DNA of 64,000 nt from positions 7,192,001-7,256,000 of the forward strand of contig JBANAY010000004.1 of NCBI GenBank assembly GCA_037952775.1. Reading direction: 5' to 3'. Of the stretch, positions 36,717-47,014 are shown piece by piece. Within the stretch, counting starts at the first letter, position 1, and every line of letters begins with the position of its first letter. The position numbers were made by a program, and so were the translations under genes. This DNA comes from Clonostachys chloroleuca. Its lineage: Eukaryota > Ascomycota > Sordariomycetes > Hypocreales > Bionectriaceae. The notes under the pieces were generated by a model. It was not told the DNA's origin, searched no databases, and was given only the letters and a program-made list of their open reading frames with translations.

Positions 36717-37235
36717 ATGTCTGGATACTCTTCTGTCGGACAGGCCTCAGTCTACGAGGCCGGGGATCAGCGCAACTACAAGCAGTCAGAAATCAACAAG
36801 TCAGACCCGTACAATGAAGGGAAGGCCAACTCCCACAACACCTTAGATTCTAGTGAGTTCAGATTTGGCGACCCTGCTGTATAAGCATAAGGGGTTATGA
36901 TATTGACCATGAGATAGAGGATGAGCGATCCATTGCCAACAGGCTAGCGGCTGCAGAGGTATGCGCTATGAGGCTATGAACCCTGATCCCATCAAACGAG
37001 TACTGACAATTATTACAGCGCCAGGGAGAGCCCGAGGGAGATTTGGAAACGAAACTGGCCAAAAAGGACCCCACACTGCCTGTAAGTGTGACCCAGTTGA
37101 TATTTACTTTGCGAGATAGGGATCTGACCTCGATAGGCAACCATGCACGGCAATGAGCCATCCAAAGGCGCCAAGATTGACGCTGACTTGCAAGCCGAGG
37201 AGCAAGAGATTCTCAAGAAGAAGGGCAAGGCGTGA
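36717..37235 (+). CDS. Small hydrophilic fungal protein, possibly stress-related
   Basis: There are four exons, 36717-36852, 36918-36958, 37019-37081 and 37137-37235, giving 112 residues with all splices in frame. The protein is very polar and has no hydrophobic core: MSGYSSVGQASVYEAGDQRN at the start, DPTLPATMHGNEPSKGAKID in the last third and a lysine-rich end (EEQEILKKKGKA). It matches a conserved group of short fungal proteins of unknown mechanism that look intrinsically disordered, like LEA or other stress-protective proteins. A strong TATA box and three introns in so small a frame suggest a genuinely expressed gene. The stress role is inferred from composition. Confidence 0.75.
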
Positions 37236-38401
37236 TCACACAAAAGAAATTCCGTACATGTGGAATAATTACTCGAATCTCATGGTCAAAATTTGACTGG
37301 CCAAAGCCAATGCACCTACCCTAGAGTATTACGTAGTGATTCGCATTGGACATGAGTATCTCATGAAGAGAGTGTATAACTTGATAATTGCAAAATTGAA
37401 TCATAATAGTCGCACATAGCCCTCACCTGAGCTATGCATGGGCTTCTGTGATACTTGTTGGTAAATTGTTTCTGTCACATACGCCGTAGCGCCCAGAATC
37501 ATCAACAATGCTATTGAACTCGCCGTTATTCCACACCACGCCAAATATATCAGGTATCATGTCTCTACATTCGATAACTGGATTATAAACGTGGATATTT
37601 CTCTTCGGATTTCCTTAATCAATTTCAATCAGACCATAATTTTAGCTTCGGAGACTCAGGGCTATCCGTCCTCTCGGTACCTTACAAAACAGCCCTGTCC
37701 ATTGTGAGGTATGGGTTGGATTTATATAAGACGAATTTGATCTGGTCCATACCTAGGTGTAAATGACATGATACAAACGGTTCATTGGCTAGACTCTCGT
37801 CAGAAAGGGGTATACTGTATTCAATAGCAGGTTGGCTCGAGCTGTTAACAGCTTTTTAGGAAAGCTGCCATTTTCACTAGTACTCCTGGCCAAATTAATA
37901 AGCATGTGGACGAGTTATTTGAGGCGGTGCTCGTGCTGAGCAAAGTCGGGTCCATTACTGCATTTGTTGAGTTTTCAGATGCACTGCCAGTGCTTCAAAG
38001 ACCCGCCCTGTTGCTGCGCCTGAGCAAATGACGTGGATCGTCGCGCTCAAACACACCCAAAGGAGACAAGTGTGGAACGATCCGATGGAACCCTGCCACG
38101 GAAAGGGGGGCAGAGAGGCGAGCGCACCAATGAAGCTCTTCAGTACCGCCGCCATATCGACATGGGGCAGCTAATCGTGGTGGCCTGTCAGCTTGTTTTA
38201 GTGGTGCTCAGCAGAGGAATCAAGCGGGCGAGATGGAATGAGGATGGAAGGGGACGATCAGGGATAGACACGACGCAATATATAGACACCCTCGCTCCCG
38301 CTCTCGCATAAACGAATGTGAAGTTCTTCCCGACCCTTTTCTCTACTACTATTTGAGTAAGTTGTCTCAAAAGCTGAAAGAAATAAACAAATCAGGCCGC
38401 C
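37236..38401. other. Intergenic
   Basis: About 1.2 kb has no supportable gene and contains the promoter of the LITAF-like gene. Confidence 0.4.
38277..38284 (+). promoter_or_regulatory. TATA box of the LITAF-like gene
   Basis: ATATATAG lies about 120 bp upstream of the start codon at 38402. Confidence 0.4.
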
Positions 38402-39185
38402 ATGACCACCCAATTTCTTGACCCAACGACAGGCCGTATGATGGTTATTGAGCCTGAGCCTCAACCACCTGCCTACACGCCGACCGCTGGCAATGAACCT
38501 GCGATTACGACCGCGACAAATGACGAGAGAAAGCTTAGAACGTATGAAACTCCGGACGATATCCGGATGCCCGCTCGCCCAAAATCTAGTACAAATTCGA
38601 GGAACGTCGATCGCCACACTTTGCCTGAGCTGGCTACAGCGGAGGCTAGGCGACAATTCGGCAGAGATGACATATCAACCAACAAAGAGGTGTTTGACGG
38701 ATCGTCGTTGTCCGGATCGCCTAGCCCTTCAGATACCTCAAATTTCCCTCAAGGAAGGGTAATCAGCCCTCTTTCAGATTCCTCCTTGGGCGAAGAACGT
38801 CCCACCGTGACACCATTGCACCTACTTGGTGATCAATCTGACATGATTGATTGTCCCTTCTGCAGGCGCCGCACAGAGACTCGGGTCAAGAAACACCCAT
38901 CTGTCGTTACCCAGTGAGTCCACTATCAATAATCCCATTATTCTAGCTTCATTATAACTGACTGAGGAAAAAACTAGTGTCACTGCGACGACATTATTCG
39001 TCACGACCGTCGTTGGAGCGGCAGCACCATATGTTGGTCGGTGGAGCAATCACATCAGTCATTACTGTACGAATTGCGATCATAAAGTTGCGCACAAGCG
39101 ATTTTACAGCTCCGAGATGAAATCCCTTGGCACGCCCGAGCACCTGAGAGAAGCCTCCCAATATGAGCCGACAGCAAGCCCATAG
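38402..39185 (+). CDS. LITAF-like zinc-ribbon membrane-associated protein
   Basis: There are two exons, 38402-38913 and 38978-39185, with an intron at 38914-38977 (GTGAGT...ACTAG), giving 239 residues. The N-terminal two thirds is disordered and Pro/Ser-rich with PPAY (PY) motifs such as PQPPAYTP, which in LITAF proteins recruit NEDD4-type ubiquitin ligases. The C-terminal domain has the split zinc ribbon: CPFCRRR, a hydrophobic stretch (VTATTLFVTTVVGAAAPYVG) that dips into the membrane, then HYCTNCDHKVAHK. LITAF proteins act at endosomes and lysosomes in membrane protein sorting. The intron lies between the two zinc knuckles, and only the spliced frame restores the second CxxC. Confidence 0.82.
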
Positions 39186-39948
39186 TTGTCCTCCAATAGC
39201 CGCGGAAGAGCAACCAGATTTCATCTTGGTTGCGCTCTATTTATATGATTAGAACCACGATTTGAGATACCCAAGCTACAATTTCAAAATGTTGCATTTC
39301 ACTATACTTTCATGATTGCCCAACCATAAACGGATATGAATATGCGCATGATGCGAGTTAATCATAATGTTGCTTGTCTTTGCTTTGTATATGATCTTGA
39401 TGAAAGAAGTGCTTGTATTTCTAATGACTATTTCCCTCCCAATCAGTCAAAAAGTGCAAAGGGCGAGCTTCAAGTTTTGCAACTAAATTTCAATCTTTCA
39501 CGAGGTCCACTGTCCACGCAAGGACAAATTATGATACCATTATGAGCCAAAGCATCGGGTTTGAATTTATCATCAATTGCATCAGAAGCCCAATATCGCT
39601 GACATCCAATTCCCTTTACAGAATTCGCCGCAATCCAACCAGCCAGTGCTGCATAATCAGATGGGGTTGGAGGGCTGGTGCGAGGATGTCTCCCCACAAT
39701 AGATGACAGAAATACCCAGAAATGGCAAAGATGATCCACACAAGCTGGTCCTCACTCGATAAGGCCGGTGTTATACGGTACCAAATATTATTTCCAATCA
39801 GCCTTGAAAGGCCGTGGATTCAGGGCATGTAAGAGTTCACAATAGTATAAAAGTCTTGGATTTTTCTCTTCTTCAGCGAGCTAAAGTACTTACATTCTAT
39901 TCACACTGAGCACATCAATCTACCAAACCAACCACCAAATCACACGCA
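39186..39948. other. Intergenic
   Basis: There is no supportable gene. The promoter of the SDR gene lies at the right end. Confidence 0.5.
39846..39853 (+). promoter_or_regulatory. TATA box of the SDR gene
   Basis: TATAAAAG lies about 100 bp upstream of the start codon at 39949. Confidence 0.5.
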
Positions 39949-41001
39949 ATGCCTTCTTACGTTATCACCGGTGTTTCTCGAGGACTCGGAGTAAGAGATC
40001 CTGAAATCTTACTTCAAGTCCAAGCTTTGACTTACTGACTGAAATTGATTACAGTGGGAGTTCCTTCGCCAAATCTCCGCAAACCCCAACAATCAAGTCA
40101 TTGGGCTGGTCCGTGATAAGAAGGCAACCGACAAAAGGGTGTCTGAAGAACTCGCCGGGAGGGCCAACATTAACATCCTGAAAGCCGATATCTCTGACTA
40201 CGATGCCATCAAGGTGAGGCATTTTCATCGCTTCGTGAGATTGGCATAACTTATTGACATCTTCTAATAGACCGCTGTGGCGGCCACCTCGGAAATCACC
40301 GGGGGAAGTCTTGACTACCTGATTGCGAACGCTGCAAACGTCTCAAAGTGGGATGCATACGACCCCATTGGAGTCTTGTGAGTCTATTCATAGTTGGCAC
40401 CGGCACTAAAGACAATTATATTGACTAAGAGATCAACAGGGCGGAAAATCCCAAGGAGCTTGAGAAGCAGATGATCAACATCGCCACTGTCAATATCGTT
40501 GGAAACATCAACCTCTTCAAGCTTTATATACCTCTTCTCCTCAAGGGCCAGGTGAAGAAGGTCATATCACTTACGACTGGCCATGCGGACCTGGACTCGA
40601 TCAATCAGATTGACATCGAGCCGGCCGCTCTCTATTCAATCAGCAAAGCTGGGATGAATATTGCCGTGGCCAAGTTCAGCGCCCAGTACAAGAAAGACGG
40701 CATCCTCTTTTTCAGTCTGAGCCCTGGTGTGGTGGATGTTGGGTCCACAGCCGATGGTAAGAGTTCGCGCCCCTGTTCCATCATCGCATGCGGCTAACAA
40801 ATTGTGATAGCTACCCCAGAGCAATTGCAAAAACTCGGAGCCATGGCTGCCGGCTTTTTGCGAGCTTACCCTGAGTGGAAGGGGCCTGCTCAGCCAGAAG
40901 ATTCAGTCAGGGACATGCTGGCCGTCATCGAGAAGGCCTCAATTGAAGACGGGTTTGGGGGATCTTTCCTGTCCCACCATGGAGATAAACATTGGCTCTG
41001 A
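39949..41001 (+). CDS. Short-chain dehydrogenase/reductase (classical)
   Basis: There are five exons, 39949-39990, 40055-40213, 40271-40377, 40440-40756 and 40811-41001, giving 271 residues. The Rossmann-fold start is VITGVSRGLG (TGxxxGxG), the NAG-type motif appears as NAAN, and the active site is YSISK with Tyr168 and Lys172. The SxS-type serine region is VISLTTGHAD, where Thr may stand in for the usual catalytic Ser. The enzyme should be a cytosolic NAD(P)H-dependent oxidoreductase; the loop after the second strand (LVRDKK, basic) leans towards NADPH. The C-terminus is typical of fungal SDRs with the PEDSVRDMLAVIEKAS helix. The substrate is unknown. Confidence 0.88.
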
Positions 41002-41619
41002 GTGGCATAACCTTTCTATTTGAAAAGCTTGGAGAATGGTTCGGAGAAGAACCTGAGCCGCATTTGGATAGGATCGTACCGTTTCATATACACTACACTG
41101 AAAACTGAATTCAGATGATATCATGTCATGTGTGACTACCCGCCTAATCCGCCTTGGAAGCACCCCTGTATCAGATACATGTATACCCCTTTCATAAATA
41201 TCATTGATCGGCACGGTAAGATTATCCCACGAGCCGTCAGAGACTTTCTGATCCATGCCATTTGCTAGGTTTTGTGGAGATGTTCTCAAACACGGAGCAT
41301 CCCTACCGAAACCCAATGCGGAGATTTACTATTCTCCGACCATTCAACTGGTGAGTTTGGCGACGGGCAAGGATTCAGAAACAGAGGAATCCTTGGAAGA
41401 CCCTGTGTCATGTTGCAGGTCAGTAGAACGTGTAACCCGGGCCGTATATCCTCAACGACCTCCGTTGCCCTTTTCGGAGATGAACCATGCGAAAGGGAGA
41501 ATATAAAACCTCACGAACACCCTACTTGCCAATAGGTTTGATTCTAGCCCAAAACCACATCCCATTCAGACATTTCACTCTCCGTCAGGCACGGAAAAGA
41601 AAGCCATTTTCCGTTCACC
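41002..41619. other. Intergenic; promoter of the AA9 gene
   Basis: There is no supportable gene. The right end holds the TATA box listed separately. Confidence 0.5.
41512..41518 (+). promoter_or_regulatory. TATA box of the AA9 gene
   Basis: TATAAAA lies 108 bp upstream of the start codon at 41620. Confidence 0.55.
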
Positions 41620-42565
41620 ATGAAATCGACGTTGATCGCCGCTCTCACGGCGCTGGCCGCCAAGCAGGTTGCCGGCCACGCCACCTTCCAGCAGCTCTGG
41701 GTGAACGGTGTGGACAAGATATGTCACCCCTTGTTTCATATGGAATGAAATTCGTTAAGCTAACTACAAACGCACGGCTCGACTTGTGCTCGTCTCCCCC
41801 TCAGCAACAGCCCTATTACCAGCGTTGAGAGTAATGACATTCGATGCAATGCTGGTACTTCGCCCGCAGCTAGCAAGTGCAGCGTTGCTGCCGGAGAGAC
41901 GGTTACGGTGGAGATGCACCAGGTCAGTTACCCACACTCTATTATCTGAACTTTCCTTCTAGTTATACAAGATCAGCCAGTCTGACCGTTATTCTTAGCA
42001 ACCCGGCGACCGAAGCTGCAGCAACGAGGCTATCGGCGGAAACCACTACGGACCCGTCATGGTATACATGTCCAAGGTTGACGACGCCTCTACGGCCGAC
42101 GGCTCAGCCGGTTGGTTCAAGGTGTTCCAGGACGGATGGAAGAAAGCGTCGACCAGCTCCCAAGGCGGCGACGACTACTGGGGCGTCAAGGACCTCAACA
42201 CGTGCTGCGGCAAGATGGACGTCAAGATCCCAGCGGATATCCCTGCCGGCGACTATCTCCTCCGTGCCGAAGTCATCGCCCTGCACAGCGCTTCGGGCCA
42301 GAACGGCGCCCAGCCCTACGTTACCTGCTACCAGTTGACGGTTACTGGCGGAGGCAGCGCATCTCCCGCGACTGTCAACTTCCCAGGTGCTTACTCCGCC
42401 TCCGACCCCGGTATTTTGGTCAACATCTGGACTCAGTTGAGCGACTATGTTGTGCCTGGCCCTGAGGTCTACTCTGGCGGCAGCACCAAGGAAGCCGGCT
42501 CAGCATGCACTGGATGCGAGGATACTTGCGCTGTGGCTTCCAAGAAGCGCTTCATCCAATGGTAG
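41620..42565 (+). CDS. Secreted AA9 lytic polysaccharide monooxygenase with a candidate AT-AC intron
   Basis: There are three exons, 41620-41718, 41776-41922 and 41999-42565, giving 270 residues. A 19-residue signal peptide is followed by His20, the N-terminal copper ligand of the histidine brace (HATFQQLWVNGVDK); the second ligand is in GGNHYGPVMVYM. Further AA9 features are SNSPITSVESNDIRCNAG, CCGKMDVKIPADIPAGDYLLR and the late Tyr region PYVTCYQL. The enzyme oxidatively cleaves cellulose or hemicellulose outside the cell. There is no cellulose-binding module. The second intron is canonical (GTCAGT...CTTAG). The first (41719-41775) begins ATATGT and ends CAC with a CTAAC branch site; no GT-AG choice restores GSTCARLP, which the family requires. 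If that intron is not spliced, the gene is dead. Confidence 0.85.
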
Positions 42566-42954
42566 ATGTCCATGGGGTAGATGTATCATATGCAATATGC
42601 TGGCCTCTTCCGGGGGATAATCAGGATGATATTGCATACTGCAATGATTGGGAAAATAGAGGCTTTGTACTAGAAAACTGGCAGCATCTCTTTATTTGAA
42701 TATAGATCGAGTGTTAGCCATATTGTACACTACATGCATACTCTAAAAAACGTTGTGGAGTTATGACAAGACTCAATGTGCTTTAATATATTGTGAGATC
42801 GAAGATCAGTGATATGGCCCAGACCAAGAAGGGGTCACGAAAGGGAATAACCATTTATAAATAAACATAAAATGGTCTGCTAGTCGGGTATGACTCCTAT
42901 GCCTAACATTGTAATATTGTAAGTGACGGTGACTATCAAATATTCAGAATTGCA
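42566..42954. other. Intergenic between convergent genes
   Basis: This AT-rich 3' region is shared by the AA9 and hydrolase genes. Confidence 0.5.
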
Positions 42955-43881
42955 TCATCCATATGGTCTATATTCAAACTCAGTGTTTACTGTCCGATGA
43001 CAATGCAGCCATGTGAGTACCTCGTTGATTGCAGCGAGCAATTCATTGGGGGCACTCAGGAAAGGACAATGGCCTGTCTCTAGAGTAACTACCTTGGGCT
43101 CGGATCCAAGCCGCTCCCATAGCTGCTGTTGAAGAGGGTAAGGGAGACCATTATCATTGCTGCACGCAATGTAACTGCAAGGAATATCATTGGCCCAAGG
43201 CTCATACCCGGAGGGAACAGCAAAAGGTTGGGCAGAGGTATGAGTCATCTCTTCAGCCCATTTAGTCTGGTCTTCAGGATCAAGATCATTGAACATAATT
43301 TCGTTCATCATGTCCGGATTCCCGACTACGCGGTCCTCCTAGAGATTTGAGTGCAAAGGTTAGCTCTGGCAAGTGGCATCGTGCGGTTCAGTATATTAAA
43401 CGAACCTGCATAATCATCCATGGTAGGGGATTGCCGCCCAGCATATCCTTCAGACTTTTACCCTTCGGAAGCAAGAAGGCTGAGAGGAAGATCATTCCAT
43501 CAATAGCATTGGATCCCTCGACCGAGTTGCTGCCAACAATGCCGCCATAAGAGTGGCAGAGTAGCACAGCTCTCTTTCCTGCGCTGGAGAGCTTATCGAG
43601 AACGGAGCGGACCTCTGCGACGTCGTCCTCCAGCCCAGCTAAGGGCAGCTCTTCGCCTCCAACTGTCTTCAACTCAACGTATTCAGTAGGGTACCCGGCG
43701 CCATTAAGCTTCTTCTGGAAGCTGGTCCAGACAGCAGGCATCTGCCATGCTCCAGGAACAATTACTAAACATATTATTAGATTAAGAAGATGACGTTTGA
43801 AAGAGCCGTTGTCTGTGTTCTAATCTTCTGCAATTCTACTTATGTCGAACAAGACTTACCAATGGTAGGCTTAACAGACAT
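42955..43881 (-). CDS. Alpha/beta hydrolase
   Basis: There are three exons on the minus strand: 43860-43881, 43406-43764 and 42955-43338, with introns at 43765-43859 and 43339-43405, giving 254 residues. The start MSVKPTIVIVPGAWQMP is the oxyanion-hole strand of small fungal hydrolases. The nucleophile is Ser79 in LLCHSYGGIVG, and the likely catalytic His is in LETGHCPFLSAPNELLAAI near the C-terminus. A cap region with WAEEMTHTSAQPF lies between them. It belongs to the large AB-hydrolase group with salicylate-esterase-like plant and fungal members. There is no signal peptide, so it is probably cytosolic. The substrate cannot be predicted. Confidence 0.85.
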
Positions 43882-44630
43882 ATCGATGCTTGGAAATGAG
43901 GCAAAGGTGGTGTTTGTAGATAGAAGAGGCATCAGGTAGATGAGAGATGCCTGGCTTATAACCTAGCCAAACCCCAGCCGATATCTCCGAAAACTTGCTT
44001 GAGCTGACTTGATAATTAATAACTCAACTAGAATCTTACAAGAAGACCGGGTGCGTTGACGCATCTGATCCACAAAAGGGAGGAAACTATTGTTGCCTCT
44101 TCAGTCGTGATCATGTCGTTTTGTCGCCATATACTTCCTTTTCAGGCCAGGCTGACCACAAAACCTCACGAAATGATGGCCCGACCAGAAAAGCCTTATG
44201 CTTACAGTAAGAATAGACATAATGTGCTCATTGTGGGATGATCCTGTATTAAATCAGGATATTGTGTTAAGGAGAATTAGAAAGATAAGCAAGTGTCCGG
44301 TCATTGTATTTGAAATGTCAAAAAGATTTTCTCATTTACGTACTTTGGACATCGTCGAAATTTTGCCATGTTACCTCGCCAGTCGTCTATCGACTGGATG
44401 GATCGCATACCTGGTTGATATAGAGCCAACAAGTTTTTGCTTCCGCATATGTGCCATTCTTGCACAGCGGTTGACTGAACCATTCGCTTCAACGACAGGC
44501 CAAGTTTGATTACCTTCATCTTGGTCATTCACGAACATATATTAACATAATTCATGGGTTTTAATAATCTAGCATCTGGAATCCAAATATTACAAAAAGA
44601 GTATGGTGATGTTGGTTGATCCAACGACCT
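43882..44630. other. Intergenic
   Basis: There is no supportable gene; AT-rich. Confidence 0.5.
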
Positions 44631-45827
44631 TTAAAAACACGAATCCTCAGCTTCTTTAAACTTTCCGACGATTTCTTTCACCACATCTAATGGCATGGCT
44701 TCCACCGTGCGTCCCATGTTACCAGTCATTGTTTGGGCCATGCAGAGTGCATTGTAGATAGCCTCCTCGGTCGCGTCAGCGGCTGCTTCAAAGAGCCCAT
44801 TGATGGTCTGGTTGTCCGTTGAATCCACGCTCAGGGTCCGGGGTTTGAATGGATCGACCGATCGGTGCTGCCCTGTCACAGTCTGGACAGGTATTTCATT
44901 GGCAGTAGAGAAAGCGAGAAATAGATCGCCGGAGGGATTATGCGCATATCCTCCCACGCGCGCTAGACCAATTGTTGCGCGTTTTGCCAACCTCTGCAGT
45001 TGTCCGGGGAGAAGAGGCGCATCAGTTGCGAGAATGATGATGATTGAACCGTCCTTTCTGTCCTTTGCATCGTCATACTCTTCGTTGTGGGTAGTGGCTG
45101 CAGCGTCCCCTTCAGCCTTTCGTTGAAGTATTCTCCCAACAGGAACCCCGGAGATTCGAAGATGATGAAGACGGCCGTAGTTGGTTTGAACGAGGGCGGC
45201 AACGGTGTAAGATTTGTCCTCCTCTGCAGGCACAACCCGACTGCTAGTGCCGGTGCCACCTTTGAACCCTTGGCACATGGTGGCTGTTCCTCCGCCGACA
45301 TTTCCTTCAAGCACTGGGTCTTCTGATGCCCGGCTGATGCTTTCGACAATGTGTTCGGGAGTGATGGGAAAGTGTCGCAAGTCATTGAGATGGCCGTCAA
45401 ACGTTTCCGCGACAACAGGGAGGAGAAACCAATCGACACCCTCCTTCCCTTGCCCGTAGTGCTTGATTGCATATTTGTAAATACCAGTGTAGCATGGGCC
45501 GACCGCGAAGCTATTCGTAATGAGAATTGGCGAATGTAGCAACCCAGTTTCTTCGATCCAGTGGGTTCCGGTCATTTCTCCTGAGCCATTGAGACGGAAC
45601 ATCCCCGCATGGCAAGCTTTGTGAAACCAGTTGCGCCGTGGAAGAATTGTTGTCACGCCTGTATTGATTTGTCCGTTTTCCTCGTGGATTGTCACTGTGT
45701 GCGCGAGGACTCCCGGCACATCCGTGATGCCATTCTTGGGGCCAGGCTTCCAAAATCCAAGGTGGACTTCTGGAAAGACTTCCCGAAAGCGACCACGACT
45801 ATCATGATGAGGTGAGTGTGTTGCCAT
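44631..45827 (-). CDS. DmpA-type (S58/P1) aminopeptidase/amidase
   Basis: This is an uninterrupted 398-residue frame. It matches the L-aminopeptidase D-esterase/DmpA family of Ntn-type hydrolases, which are made as one chain and cut themselves into alpha and beta subunits. The expected cut lies between Gly260 and Ser261, in KDG/SIIIILATDAPLLP, which makes Ser261 the new N-terminal nucleophile. Other family segments are ITDVPGVLAHTVTI near the start, GTHWIEETGLLHSPILITNS, and VGGGTATMCQGFKGGTGTSS. Bacterial relatives release N-terminal residues of peptides or hydrolyse beta-peptides and D-amino-acid esters; fungal roles are unclear. There is no signal peptide. A TATA-like stretch lies 93 bp upstream. 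Confidence 0.9.
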   Translation of the reverse strand: MATHSPHHDSRGRFREVFPEVHLGFWKPGPKNGITDVPGVLAHTVTIHEENGQINTGVTTILPRRNWFHKACHAGMFRLNGSGEMTGTHWIEETGLLHSPILITNSFAVGPCYTGIYKYAIKHYGQGKEGVDWFLLPVVAETFDGHLNDLRHFPITPEHIVESISRASEDPVLEGNVGGGTATMCQGFKGGTGTSSRVVPAEEDKSYTVAALVQTNYGRLHHLRISGVPVGRILQRKAEGDAAATTHNEEYDDAKDRKDGSIIIILATDAPLLPGQLQRLAKRATIGLARVGGYAHNPSGDLFLAFSTANEIPVQTVTGQHRSVDPFKPRTLSVDSTDNQTINGLFEAAADATEEAIYNALCMAQTMTGNMGRTVEAMPLDVVKEIVGKFKEAEDSCF

Positions 45828-47014
45828 TTGGAATTGCTTTGCCGTCTTGTTGGAAGTCTGTCAAAGCTGTGTAGTAAGAGGGGAATGTGACGCCGAGATT
45901 GAGTAGGAGGCCTATGCCATTATATATATGTAGACTTGCCGAAGTTTCAATGCAATGCAATGCTAACCCTCGCGTATCAGCTACCACAGGCATTGGACGA
46001 CAAAAGATCCTGTGTCAATCAGTACCTACAACTCTTATACCATTGGCCATTCAACCTCCCGGCGAATGAGTCACCGGTCTTATGTTACCTCAGGTCCCCG
46101 CCTTAGTCGCGCGCTTCGATCCTCTTTCGACGATCGAATTATTAGTGAGAGATGAGCATGCCAGTCATCCACTTCGGCAGAACAAGCCGACGGGAATAGT
46201 CTTCAACATACGCGAATGGCTAAAGCGCCTTTCGATGCCGTTCCCTCCTGGAGAGCGAGAGAAAAGAAAAATCAATTTTCATTGTGATGACAAGCCATTA
46301 CTTTTTTATTTCTCGGCTTAATACCTACTGATGGGGGGTGGACTTTGAAAAACAAGGCAGAGGCTGCGATATTCAACTTTGGCTTCTGCATTCGTCCAGT
46401 TTATCCACCTCATTGGGGCATCCAACTACCAATGTCCAACTTGACGCTTTAGCATGAAAGTTACATGATTCTGATGCATTGGTCTTTCGTATGATTGATG
46501 AGTCTAAGAAAATAAGATTCCATGTTCTTTGGTTCTCAGAGCCTTGATTTAAATTGTAGAAATTTCACTCCTAACTTAGACAAGTAGGAATGAAGGGCCA
46601 GCGTTGCGAAATTGAACTTCTCTAGGCGGAATCCACCAGCTCGTAGAGCTTCCCATGAAATTTCACACTTCGTGACAATCTCAAGCTTGGCTACAGAGGC
46701 GGCCTGCCTGGCTTTACGTGCTTGGCCTTGCTAGGAGCTCTCATCGTTCAAAGTTTTCAAAACGAGTGACTTTGAAGGCCAACTGGTCCCGGTAATAACT
46801 GCTCGGAATCTTGGCATGGACTACTGATACTCTTTTGAGGCCAAGCAATTAGTAGCTCGTTCAAGCTTCCTTTCTGGTCCTAGACAGCAGGCCAGTGCCG
46901 GGGAATCCTACACACAGTGTGGAGTGAGGGGGCTTAGTAAGATTCTCCTACGGTTCACGGTGATCACGGTGGTGAGAATCACGGTCAACGCATCCTCAAC
47001 GCATCACCAACACG
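45828..47014. other. Divergent intergenic region
   Basis: About 1.2 kb separates the peptidase and the F-box gene. No gene is supported. Confidence 0.45.
45920..45928 (-). promoter_or_regulatory. TATA-like box of the DmpA-type gene
   Basis: An alternating TATATATA stretch lies about 93 bp upstream of the start codon at 45827. Confidence 0.4.

Noticed and set aside
34526..42565. P450, small protein, LITAF, SDR and AA9 genes as a biosynthetic gene cluster
   Set aside because: There is no PKS, NRPS, terpene synthase or prenyltransferase, each gene has its own promoter, and the neighbours (LITAF-like, AA9) have no role in such pathways.
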